This document shows positions 33,090-42,163 of a stretch of 64,000 nt of DNA, one piece after another. The first letter of the stretch is position 1. Each line of letters opens with the position of its first letter. The notes below the pieces were generated by a model, which ran no database searches, was not told the DNA's origin, and saw nothing but the letters and a program-made list of their open reading frames with translations. The DNA comes from Rathayibacter sp. SD072 (GTDB lineage: Bacteria > Actinomycetota > Actinomycetes > Actinomycetales > Microbacteriaceae). The stretch covers positions 1-64,000 of the forward strand of contig NZ_JADILJ010000010.1 of assembly GCF_017355185.1 (NCBI RefSeq), read 5' to 3'. Position numbers and translations under genes: made by a program.

Positions 33090-34196
33090 TCAGCGCCGGA
33101 ACGCCCGCACGATCAGCAGCATCGCGAGCAGCACCGCCACCGCCGCCGCCGTCGCGGCCGGCAGCGCGAGCAGCAGCACCAGCGCGCCGACCGCCGACAC
33201 CACCGCCGACCAGCTGCGCAGCTCGGCCTGGTCGATCCGGCGCAGGAGGAGCACCAGGAGGCCGGCGCCGACCGCGAACGCGAGCAGCGCATCCGCGTCG
33301 AGGATCACGACCGAGAGCACCGAGACCAGGCAGACGAGCAGCTGGGGAGCGACCGGCGCGCCCGTCCTGGCGCTGATGCCCGCGAGAGGACCGGGGATCT
33401 CGCCGGCGCGCACCAGTCGCACGAGGGCGCTCGCGTCGCGCCGGAGCAGCACGACGAGCGCGAGGACGCACGCGAGCACGGCGGCGATCGCCACGAGCGG
33501 CTGGGCCGCGGTCCCCGCCGCGGCCGCCAGCAGAGGGGTGGGCGTCGCGGCGAGGGCCGCGGGGCCGACGAGCAGCAGGAGCCCCGCACCGAGGGCGCTC
33601 GCGGCGAGAGCGACGGCGCCCGTCGTCACGAGTGCCGACCGGAGGCGCACGCGCACGCCGGAGGGAGCCGGTGCGACGAGGAACAGGGCGTACGCCGCGG
33701 CGGTGGTCGCCCCCTCCGCACCGCCGATCACCGTGTCGGCCGGAGGGACCACGGGCGGGGTGACGAGCACCGTCACGGCCGCCGCGGTCAGCAGGAGGAG
33801 GACCAGCAGTCCGAGCACCCGCGCGAGCGCCGGCCGCACCACGCCGCCGCGCAGGACGAAGACCGTGACCGCGACCAGGAGGAGCACCGCCGCGGGACGC
33901 GCGGCGGCCCCGAGGACGTGGTCAGCCGCCGTGAGGGCGAGGGCGGAGGCACCGAGCGCGCGGCCCGCGAGCGCGAGCCACTCCCCCGTGGGGCCGTCGT
34001 GCACCTCGCGACCGGAGTCGGCGATCGCCCCGATCACGGTCAGCGCGGCCGCGATGCCGATCCCGAGCAGCAGCCACCAGCCGGCCTCGAGCGCCGCGGG
34101 CGAGAGGACGAGGAACACTCCCGCGAGCGCGATCGCGCCGACGGGCTCCGCGGGACGCAGCGCATGCCGCTCACCGGTCTCGCGTCGCTCGGGCAC
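33090..34196 (-). CDS. Polytopic membrane protein, divergent APC-superfamily member
   Basis: A 368-residue, highly hydrophobic protein with about ten helices. A segment near residue 265, RDASALVRLVRAGEIPGPLAGISARTGAP (read here in two parts, RDASALVRLVRAGEIPGPL and AGISARTGAP), resembles the loop before the last helices of amino-acid permeases. The N-terminal half lacks the usual APC signature, and the protein is about 100 residues short. Start is GTG at 34196. It converges with the ROK gene. It may be a degenerate amino-acid permease or a membrane protein of other role; substrate unknown. Confidence 0.6.
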   Translation of the reverse strand: MPERRETGERHALRPAEPVGAIALAGVFLVLSPAALEAGWWLLLGIGIAAALTVIGAIADSGREVHDGPTGEWLALAGRALGASALALTAADHVLGAAARPAAVLLLVAVTVFVLRGGVVRPALARVLGLLVLLLLTAAAVTVLVTPPVVPPADTVIGGAEGATTAAAYALFLVAPAPSGVRVRLRSALVTTGAVALAASALGAGLLLLVGPAALAATPTPLLAAAAGTAAQPLVAIAAVLACVLALVVLLRRDASALVRLVRAGEIPGPLAGISARTGAPVAPQLLVCLVSVLSVVILDADALLAFAVGAGLLVLLLRRIDQAELRSWSAVVSAVGALVLLLALPAATAAAVAVLLAMLLIVRAFRR

Positions 34197-34412
34197 CCGC
34201 TCACCCTAGGCCAGCACCCCTCGTGCGGGGGTTCTCCCGGTGGACACGGATTCGCGTGTCGCCCGGAACACGCCAGCCGCGCGGCTCGAAGACCTCGTCC
34301 GCAGGGCGCACGTGCACGCCACACTGGCGGTCGCACGCCCGAGGACGGCACGCCTCACCCGACCACCGGCACGGCTCGGAGGCGCACGCCCAACTCGACC
34401 GTCGGCGCGGCC

Positions 34413-34494
34413 CGGAGGCGTCGGCTGCAAGGCGGAGGAGGAAGCGATACCGGCGGTATCGCGCCCGACGACAACGCCGCAGACGGCGCCTCCG
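34413..34494 (+). repeat. Structured repeat family R4, copy 2
   Basis: An 82-nt unit with outer arms CGGAGGCG and CGCCTCCG, a middle stem CTGC-AA-GGCG with CGCC-GCAG, and an 8-bp apical stem GCGATACC-GGC-GGTATCGC. The unpaired strands GAGGAGGAA and GCCCGACGACAA are identical or nearly so in all copies. Copy 3 follows 100 bp later. Confidence 0.9.
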
Positions 34495-34512
34495 GGGCGT
34501 GCCGGCGCGGCT

Positions 34513-34594
34513 CGGAGGTGTCGTCTGCAAGGCGGAGGAGGAAGCGATACCGGCGGTATCGCGCCCGAGGACAACGCCGCGGACGGCGCCTCCG
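34513..34594 (+). repeat. Structured repeat family R4, copy 3
   Basis: An 82-nt unit starting CGGAGGTGTCGTCTGC. It is almost identical to copy 2, with differences mainly in the outer arms and one base in the GACGAC/GAGGAC strand. It ends 12 bp before the prs stop codon, so it would lie in the 3' end of prs mRNA. Confidence 0.9.
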
Positions 34595-34606
34595 AGCCGT
34601 GCCGGG

Positions 34607-35584
34607 CTAGGCGTCGCCGTCGAACATGGAGGTGACGGAACCATCGTCGAAGACCTCGTGGATCGCGCGCGCCAGCAGCGGCGCGATCGGGAGGATCGTC
34701 AGGCGGTCCCACTTCTTCTCCTCCGGCAGCGGGAGGGTGTCGGTGACCACGACGGAGTCGATGAACTCGGAGCTCAGGAGCTCCCGCGCCGGGTCCGAGA
34801 ACACCGCGTGGGTCGCGGCGACGACGACGCCGATCGCTCCGGCGTTCTTCAGCGCCTCGGCGGCCTTCGCGATGGTGCGGCCGGTGTCGATGAGGTCGTC
34901 GACGAGGAGGCAGACGCGGCCCTCCACCTCGCCGACGATCTCGTGCACGGAGACCTGGTTGGCGACCTTGGGGTCGCGGCGCTTGTGGATGATCGCGAGC
35001 GGCACGCCGAGCTTGTCGCTCCAGATGTCGGCGACGCGGACGCGGCCCATGTCGGGCGAGACGACCGTGAGAGTCGAGGGGTCGAGCTTCTCGCGGAAGT
35101 GCTCGAGCAGCACCGGCATGGCGAAGAGGTGGTCGACGGGGCCGTCGAAGAAGCCCTGGATCTGCGCGGCGTGCAGGTCGACCGACATGATGCGGTCGGC
35201 GCCGGCGGCCTTGAACAGGTCGGCGACGAGGCGGGCCGAGATCGGCTCGCGGCCGCGGCCCTTCTTGTCCTGGCGGGCGTAGGGGTAGAACGGCGCGACG
35301 ACCGTGATCCGCTTCGCCGAGGCGCGCTTGAGCGCGTCGACCATGATCAGCTGCTCCATGAGCCACTCGTTGATCGGCGAGGTGTGCGACTGCAGCACGA
35401 ACACGTCGCCTCCGCGCACGGACTCGCCGTAGCGCACGTACAGCTCGCCGTTGGCGAAGGTGCGACCCTCGGTGGTCACGAGCTCGGTGCCCAGCTCGTC
35501 GGCGACCGCTTCCGCCAGTGCCGGATGCGCCCTCCCCGAGACGAGGACCAGGCTCTTCTTGTTGCTGGCGGTGATGCCCGTCAC
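34607..35584 (-). CDS. prs: Ribose-phosphate diphosphokinase (PRPP synthetase)
   Basis: A 325-residue enzyme making PRPP from ribose 5-phosphate and ATP. Motifs are SGRAHPALAEAVADELG at the N-terminus, FANGELYVRYGESVRG near 47, PYARQDKKGRGREPI near 105, SVDLHAAQIQGFFDGPVDH near 134 and the PRPP-binding VDDLIDTGRT near 228. Start is GTG at 35584, overlapping the glmU stop by 4 nt (GTGA), so glmU and prs form a coupled operon, as in most actinobacteria. Its PRPP feeds apt in this window. Confidence 0.97.
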   Translation of the reverse strand: MTGITASNKKSLVLVSGRAHPALAEAVADELGTELVTTEGRTFANGELYVRYGESVRGGDVFVLQSHTSPINEWLMEQLIMVDALKRASAKRITVVAPFYPYARQDKKGRGREPISARLVADLFKAAGADRIMSVDLHAAQIQGFFDGPVDHLFAMPVLLEHFREKLDPSTLTVVSPDMGRVRVADIWSDKLGVPLAIIHKRRDPKVANQVSVHEIVGEVEGRVCLLVDDLIDTGRTIAKAAEALKNAGAIGVVVAATHAVFSDPARELLSSEFIDSVVVTDTLPLPEEKKWDRLTILPIAPLLARAIHEVFDDGSVTSMFDGDA

Positions 35585-37053
35585 TGTTCTCCGCTTCCTC
35601 CGGTCGGCTGGTCCGAGCCCTGCGGCTCCGCCGCCCCGGCGGCCTCGGCGGCGGTCGCCGCCGCGGTCCCGGGTCGATGGGTCTGCACCCAACCGGCCAT
35701 GTTGCGCTGCGGAGCGACGGTGATGCCGAGGGCTCCAGCGGGGATGTCCTTGCGGACGACCGTGCCGGCGCCCGTGTACGCTCCGTCCCCGATTCTAACG
35801 GGGGCGACGAAGACGTTGTGCGACCCGGCGCGGACGTGGGACCCCACGATCGAGGACGCCTTGGTCATTCCGTCGTAGTTGGCGAAGATCGAGCCCGCGC
35901 CGATGTTCGACTCCTCGCCGATGGTCGCGTCGCCGACGTACGAGAGGTGCGGCACCTTCGATCCGGCTCCGATGACGGCGTTCTTCGTCTCGACGTACGT
36001 GCCGATCTTGCCCTTCGCGCCCAGCACGGTGCCCGGGCGGAGGAAGGAGAACGGCCCGACCTGGGCACCCGCGCCGATCACGGCGAGGGTGGCGTCCGAG
36101 CGCTTCACGACGGCGTCCTCGCCGATCTCGCAGGAGTCGAGGGTCGTGTCGGGGCCGATGATCGCGCCCGTCGCGATGACGGTCGGTCCCTTGATCTGCG
36201 TGCCGGGCAGGATCTCGACGTCGGGCGCGAGGACCGCGTCCACGTCGATCCAGGTCGTCGCCGGGTCCTGGATCGTGACGCCCTCGAGCTGCCAGCGGCG
36301 GACGATGCGGGCGTTCAGCTCGACGGCCGCGTCCGAGAGCTGCGCGCGGTCGTTGATGCCGGCGACGAGCCACCGGTCCTGCACGGGCACGGCCTCGATC
36401 GCGCGGCCGGCGGCCTTGAGCGCGGCGGCGGCGTCGGTGAGGTACATCTCCCGCTGCGCGTTGTCCGTGCCGATGCCGCCGATGACGGCTCGGAGGGCCG
36501 CGGCGTCGAAGGCGTAGACGCCGGCGTTGATCTCGGCGATGGCGAGCTGGTCGGCGTCGGCGTCCTTCTGCTCGACGATGGAGGCGAAGCCGCCGTCCTC
36601 GCCGCGGACGATCCGGCCGAAGCCGGTCGGATCCTCGAACACGCACGAGAGCATCGTCAGGGCGTTCGCCGCGCCGAGGTGCACGTCGACCAGGCGGCGC
36701 AGGGTCGGCGCGTCCAGGAGCGGCACGTCGGCGCTGAGGACCACGACGGTCCCGGCGAAGTCGGCGGGCAGAGCGGCGAGACCGAGCTCGACGGCGCGTC
36801 CCGTGCCCGGCACCTCGTCCTGGTCGACGACGAGCGCCGCGGGCGTGTGCTCGAGCACCGCCTCCGCGACGCGCTCGCGCTCGTGGCGCACGACGGTGAC
36901 GACGTGCCCGGCCTCGAGCGAGGCCGCGGTGTCGAGGACGTGGCCGAGCAGCGGCCGTCCGGCCAGGCGGTGCAGCACCTTGGGTGTGCGGGACTTCATG
37001 CGGGTGCCCTGGCCTGCGGCCAGGATCACGACCGCGAGCGTGCTGTCGATGAT
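35581..37053 (-). CDS. glmU: Bifunctional UDP-GlcNAc pyrophosphorylase / GlcN-1-P acetyltransferase
   Basis: A 490-residue enzyme making UDP-GlcNAc for peptidoglycan. The N-terminal uridylyltransferase part has LAAGQGTRMKSRTPKVLH, QDEVPGTGRAVELGL and VLSADVPLL. From about residue 260 come left-handed beta-helix hexapeptides (ATGAIIGPDTTLDSCEIGED, GAKGKIGTYVETKNAVIGAG) with GEESNIGAGSIFANYDG and SHNVFVAPVRIGDGAYTGAG for acetyl transfer. No ATG, GTG or TTG stands at the natural N-terminus. GAGGAG is followed after 5 nt by ATC ATC GAC, so initiation at ATC (37053 or 37050) is inferred. Alternatives are GTG at 37029 or about 37098. It is coupled to prs. Confidence 0.9.
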   Translation of the reverse strand: MIDSTLAVVILAAGQGTRMKSRTPKVLHRLAGRPLLGHVLDTAASLEAGHVVTVVRHERERVAEAVLEHTPAALVVDQDEVPGTGRAVELGLAALPADFAGTVVVLSADVPLLDAPTLRRLVDVHLGAANALTMLSCVFEDPTGFGRIVRGEDGGFASIVEQKDADADQLAIAEINAGVYAFDAAALRAVIGGIGTDNAQREMYLTDAAAALKAAGRAIEAVPVQDRWLVAGINDRAQLSDAAVELNARIVRRWQLEGVTIQDPATTWIDVDAVLAPDVEILPGTQIKGPTVIATGAIIGPDTTLDSCEIGEDAVVKRSDATLAVIGAGAQVGPFSFLRPGTVLGAKGKIGTYVETKNAVIGAGSKVPHLSYVGDATIGEESNIGAGSIFANYDGMTKASSIVGSHVRAGSHNVFVAPVRIGDGAYTGAGTVVRKDIPAGALGITVAPQRNMAGWVQTHRPGTAAATAAEAAGAAEPQGSDQPTGGSGEQ

Positions 37054-37106
37054 CGCGTCTCCTCTTCGGCGGGCGCACCGGGACCGGTGCACCCTCGTCT
37101 TCCCCG

Positions 37107-37178
37107 CTCCGCCACCAGGATTCGAACCTGGACCGGACAGCTCCAAAGGCTGCCGTGCTGCCGTTACACCATGGCGGA
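37107..37178 (-). tRNA. tRNA-Gln (anticodon UUG)
   Basis: On the minus strand a 72-nt cloverleaf. Acceptor TCCGCCA pairs with TGGCGGA, the anticodon loop CTTTGGA (TTG at 34-36) lies on stem GCAGC/GCTGT, and the T-arm contains GTTCGAATC. The discriminator is G, as expected for glutamine. CCA is not encoded. It lies 53 bp upstream of the glmU start, a neighbourhood conserved in actinobacteria, and may share its transcript. Confidence 0.93.
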
Positions 37179-37285
37179 CCGCGCTCGCGCGCGTCGTCCA
37201 TCCTGCCATCCGGCCGGGACCCCCATAGAACTCCGGAGCCGCCCGTTCACGACTCCCGGGGCGGACCCTCGCGGCCCGCACCCGC

Positions 37286-37291
37286 CACAAT
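37286..37291 (+). promoter_or_regulatory. -10 box CACAAT for the MarR gene
   Basis: CACAAT ends 6 nt before the GTG at 37298. The six bases GGAGGG between them also resemble a Shine-Dalgarno but would be too close for normal use. Confidence 0.45.
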
Positions 37292-37297
37292 GGAGGG

Positions 37298-37789
37298 GTG
37301 AGCGCGAACGACGAGGTCGACGGCATCGTCGACGCCTGGGTGAGGGAACGACCCGATCTGGACTTCACGCCGCTGCAGGTCTTCTCCCGCATGCGGCGGC
37401 TGGCCAAGCAGCTCGAGCGCGCCCGCGGCATCGCCTTCGGCCGCTCGGAGCTCGAGACGTGGGAGTTCGACGTGCTGTCGGCGCTGCGCCGCGCCGGCGC
37501 CCCCTACCGCCTCTCCCCCAAGCAGCTGCTGCAGGCGACCATGGTCACCAGCGGCACCATGACCAACCGCATCGACCGCCTCGTCGAGCGCGAGCTGGTC
37601 GAGCGCCTCGACGACCCCAACGACGGACGCGGCGTCCTCGTCCAGATGACGCCGTCCGGGCTCGCGCGCGTGGACGCCGCGATCACCCGGCTGGTCGACG
37701 CCGAGCAGGAGCTGCTGGGCGCGCTGACGCACGCGCAGCAGGAGCGGCTGGCGCAGCTGCTCCGCAAGCTCTCGCTCGACTTCGGCTGA
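37298..37789 (+). CDS. MarR-family transcriptional regulator
   Basis: A 163-residue winged-helix dimer. The helix-turn-helix is LSPKQLLQATMVTSGTMTNRIDRLVERELVERL (residues about 70-102), followed by the wing DDPNDGRGVLVQMTPSG. The N-terminal RMRRLAKQLERAR forms the dimer helix. It is likely to answer a small phenolic or oxidative signal, but no target operator or adjacent efflux gene is visible. It converges with the ABC-F gene, 18 bp between stops. The GTG start at 37298 follows a CACAAT box. Confidence 0.9.
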   Translation: MSANDEVDGIVDAWVRERPDLDFTPLQVFSRMRRLAKQLERARGIAFGRSELETWEFDVLSALRRAGAPYRLSPKQLLQATMVTSGTMTNRIDRLVERELVERLDDPNDGRGVLVQMTPSGLARVDAAITRLVDAEQELLGALTHAQQERLAQLLRKLSLDFG

Positions 37790-37807
37790 GGACGGGCCCG
37801 CCCCGGC

Positions 37808-39592
<1,785 letters not shown>

Positions 39593-39600
39593 AGGGATCG

Positions 39601-39606
39601 ATTTTA
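39601..39606 (-). promoter_or_regulatory. -10 box TAAAAT for the ABC-F gene
   Basis: TAAAAT on the minus strand ends 8 nt before the ATG at 39592, in the 42-bp gap behind the molybdoenzyme gene. It leaves almost no 5' leader. Confidence 0.5.
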
Positions 39607-39634
39607 CGGGGCTCCGGAGCGGCCCGGCCGACCG

Positions 39635-41170
39635 CTAGGCGACGGTGATCGTCCTGAGGTGCCAGCCGGTGGCTCCGTCGGGAGCCGGCGGCGCCTCGTC
39701 CGAGGTCTGGGTGAGCCCCTCGGAGTCGGTGGCCCGCACGAGCAGTACGTGATCGCCGGGCAGGGCCTCCCACTCGTAGACCCACTGGATCCACGTGTCG
39801 GCGGTGACCGCCTCGGCCAGGCGAGCGCTCTGCCACACTCCCCCGTCGACCTGCACCTCGACCTTCGAGATGCCGGTGTGCGGAGCCCACGCGACTCCGG
39901 CGACCGCGACCGTGCCCGCGGCGACCGCCTGACCCTGGCGCGGCACGTCGATCCGCGACTCGACCTTGATCGGGCCGCGCTCCGTCCAGCCGCGCGTCGA
40001 CCAGTAGGCCACGTCGTCGGCGAACGTCGTCACCTTCAGCTCGGTGACCCACTTGGTCGCGGAGACGTAGCCGTAGAGCCCGGGCACGACCATCCGCACC
40101 GGGAAGCCGTGCTCGACGGGCAGGGGCTCGCCGTTCATCCCGACGGCGAGGATGCTCGCCCGGTTCTCGTCGGCCAGCACCTCGAGCGGGCTCGAGGCGG
40201 TGAAGCCGTCGATGCTGCGCGAGAGGACCATGTCGGCGCCGACGGTCGGCCGTGCGCGGGCGAGCAGCTCGCGGATCGGGTAGCCGAGCCACAGCGCGGT
40301 GCCGATCAGATCGCCGCCCACCTCGTTCGAGACGCACGACAGGGTCACCAGGTGCTCCTCGAGCGGCAGGGCGAGCAGCTCGTCCCAGGTGAGCACGATC
40401 TCCTCCTCGACCATGCCGTGGATCCGGAGCGACCAGTCGGCGGGGTCGACGGAGGGGACCGACAGGGCCGTGTCGATGCGGTAGAACTCGGCGTTCGGGG
40501 TGACGAACGAGCTGACGCCCTCGACGTCGTCGAGGACGGCGGCGGCCGGGACGGGCGGGGCGGCGGCCGCGGCCCTCGGCAGCACCACGGCCTCGCGGAC
40601 GGCGGTGACGGCCGCGGAGGCGGCGGTGGCCAGGCGGGCGCCGACGCCCACCACGACGGCGGCGGCTCCGGCGATGCCCACGAGGCGGAGGAAGGACCGC
40701 CGGTCGGTCCCACCCTGCGCGGGCTCCTCGTCCCAGGCGCGCAGCCGGGCCGAGGCGGTCCGGAGCACCAGCGCGCCGGCGACCATGCCCGCGATGCTCG
40801 GAGCGGCCGAAAGTCCGGTCGCACCCTCCCGTGTGACCGCGGCGAGGGCGCCGAGACCGGCGACGACCACGAGGAGCAGCGCGCCCAGCGGCGGGCGGCG
40901 GAACTCCAGCAGACCCGCCGCGACCGCGAGCAGCGCGACCGCGAACGCGAGCGAGGCGAGCAGCACGATCTTGTCGCCCGTGCCGAACAGCGCGATCACC
41001 GTGTCCTTCACGCCGGGCGGCACGATGTCGATGACGAAACCCCCGACCGCGACGAGCGGACCGCCTCCGGCGCCCGTGAACACGGCCACGAGCTCGGCGC
41101 TCGCGAGGGCGACGACGGCGGAGACGATCCCCGTGAGGATCGCGAGCAGTGCGGCTCTTCTGGGGGGCAT
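39635..41170 (-). CDS. Membrane-anchored sulfite-oxidase-family molybdoenzyme
   Basis: A 511-residue protein. Residues 1 to about 150 contain four hydrophobic helices. DRRSFLRLVGIAGAAAVVVG follows, a twin-arginine motif with a fifth helix. The C-terminal half is an oxidoreductase molybdopterin domain with the Mo-ligand Cys in TLSCVSNEVGGDLIGTALW near 300 and GMNGEPLPVEHGFPVRMVVPG near 355 (read in parts), then a dimerisation domain. The catalytic part should lie outside the membrane. ATG at 41170 is preferred to GTG at 41179 because TAGAGT stands 7 nt before it. It is inserted between ispE and the ABC-F gene. Substrate unknown; sulfite is not proven. Confidence 0.88.
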   Translation of the reverse strand: MPPRRAALLAILTGIVSAVVALASAELVAVFTGAGGGPLVAVGGFVIDIVPPGVKDTVIALFGTGDKIVLLASLAFAVALLAVAAGLLEFRRPPLGALLLVVVAGLGALAAVTREGATGLSAAPSIAGMVAGALVLRTASARLRAWDEEPAQGGTDRRSFLRLVGIAGAAAVVVGVGARLATAASAAVTAVREAVVLPRAAAAAPPVPAAAVLDDVEGVSSFVTPNAEFYRIDTALSVPSVDPADWSLRIHGMVEEEIVLTWDELLALPLEEHLVTLSCVSNEVGGDLIGTALWLGYPIRELLARARPTVGADMVLSRSIDGFTASSPLEVLADENRASILAVGMNGEPLPVEHGFPVRMVVPGLYGYVSATKWVTELKVTTFADDVAYWSTRGWTERGPIKVESRIDVPRQGQAVAAGTVAVAGVAWAPHTGISKVEVQVDGGVWQSARLAEAVTADTWIQWVYEWEALPGDHVLLVRATDSEGLTQTSDEAPPAPDGATGWHLRTITVA

Positions 41171-41177
41171 GAGCCGC

Positions 41178-41183
41178 ACTCTA
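41178..41183 (-). promoter_or_regulatory. -10 box TAGAGT, leaderless start for the molybdoenzyme
   Basis: TAGAGT ends 7 nt before the ATG at 41170. This decides the start against the in-frame GTG at 41179, which would overlap the box. Confidence 0.55.
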
Positions 41184-41215
41184 AGCCACTGCGCGGGGTG
41201 CGGGCTGGGGCCCGC

Positions 41216-42151
41216 TCAGATCGAGAGGAGTCTCGCTCCGTGCACGGGGCCGGTCACGCGGAGGGCCTTGTAGCGCGCGGTCGTCAGCTCCAGCTGCAGC
41301 TCGAGCGCCGCATCCGCGTCCGCCGCGAGGAAGGCGACGGTGGGTCCCGAGCCCGAGACGAGCCCGCCGAGGGCCCCGCTCTCCTCGCCGCGCTCCAGGA
41401 TCCGTGCCAGACCCGGCTGCAGATGCAGCGCCGGAGCCTGGAGGTCGTTGTGCATCGCGTCGGCGAGCATCGCCGCGTCGCCCGCCCTCAGCGCCTGCAG
41501 CACATTGGGGTCGACGCTCGGCGAGGCCGAGATGGGGCGGAAGTCGTGCAGGTGCCGCTCGCGGTGGCGGTCGAGCTCGCTGTAGACCTCCGGAGTCGAG
41601 AGCCCCTGCTCCGAGAGCACGAGCACCCACTCGAAGCGGCCCTTCGCGAGCGCGGGGCTCAGCTCGTCGCCGCGGCCCACTCCGATCGCCGTGCCCCCCG
41701 TGAAGGCGAAGGGCACGTCGGCGCCGAGGCTCGCGGCGATGCCGAGGAGCTGCTCCCGCGTGCAGGCCGTGCCCCACAGCGCGTCGCAGGCGAGGAGCGT
41801 CGCGGCCGCGTCGGCCGATCCGCCGCCCATGCCGCCCGCGATCGGGACGTTCTTCTCGATCTCGAGGTGCACGCCTCCGCGGTGGCCCGTCGCTCGTGCG
41901 AGCGCTCTCGCGGCCTTGACGGCGAGGTTGCTGCCGTCGACCGCGAGGCCGCTCGTGTCGATCGAGCCCGAGAAGGCGACCGAGAAGTCGTCGGCGGCGC
42001 TGGCGCGCACGTCCTCGTAGAGCGAGAGCGACTGGAACGCGGTCGCGAGCTCGTGGTAGCCGTCCTCGCGGACGGCCCCCACCTTGAGGAAGACGTTGAT
42101 CTTGCCCGGTGCCCGCGCGTGGACCACGGTCGACGTCGCGCGAGCAGCCAT
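41216..42151 (-). CDS. ispE: 4-diphosphocytidyl-2-C-methyl-D-erythritol kinase
   Basis: A 311-residue GHMP kinase of the MEP isoprenoid pathway. The N-terminal [20 protein letters not shown] contains the substrate-binding Lys. The ATP-binding loop [19 protein letters not shown] lies near residue 100, with the catalytic Asp in [10 protein letters not shown] near 150, and the C-terminal GSGPTVAFL is present. Length usual. ATG at 42151 follows TAGCTT by 6 nt, with GGAGGC overlapping. It lies 9 bp behind rsmA and may also be read from that transcript. Confidence 0.96.
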   Translation of the reverse strand: MAARATSTVVHARAPGKINVFLKVGAVREDGYHELATAFQSLSLYEDVRASAADDFSVAFSGSIDTSGLAVDGSNLAVKAARALARATGHRGGVHLEIEKNVPIAGGMGGGSADAAATLLACDALWGTACTREQLLGIAASLGADVPFAFTGGTAIGVGRGDELSPALAKGRFEWVLVLSEQGLSTPEVYSELDRHRERHLHDFRPISASPSVDPNVLQALRAGDAAMLADAMHNDLQAPALHLQPGLARILERGEESGALGGLVSGSGPTVAFLAADADAALELQLELTTARYKALRVTGPVHGARLLSI

Positions 42152-42157
42152 GCCTCC

Positions 42158-42163
42158 AAGCTA
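42158..42163 (-). promoter_or_regulatory. -10 box TAGCTT for ispE
   Basis: The box overlaps the end of rsmA and ends 6 nt before the ispE ATG. Read-through from rsmA would give a second transcript. Confidence 0.4.

Larger units (their letters stand above)
34197..34606. other. Repeat-filled intergenic region downstream of prs
   Basis: About 410 bp with no credible gene. The right half is a composite repeat: a perfect 20-bp inverted pair at 34366-34385 and 34586-34605 (CCGGCACGGCTCGGAGGCGC) encloses two tandem structured units with a 100-bp period. GGCRCGGCYCGGAGG-like blocks recur at 34368, 34406 and 34506. Confidence 0.75.

Noticed and set aside
33090-34196. Calling the membrane protein a functional amino-acid permease
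   Set aside because: Only one loop resembles APC permeases. The N-terminal signature is missing and the protein is short, so only a superfamily-level call is given.
34201-34644. Repeat-containing open frames downstream of prs
   Set aside because: The translated repeats come from the R4 DNA element. No ribosome site, and partial overlap with prs in the wrong frame.
35581-37053. A frameshift or lost start in glmU
   Set aside because: The reading frame is intact from the first conserved strand to the overlap with prs. Only the initiation codon is unusual, so it is not called a pseudogene.
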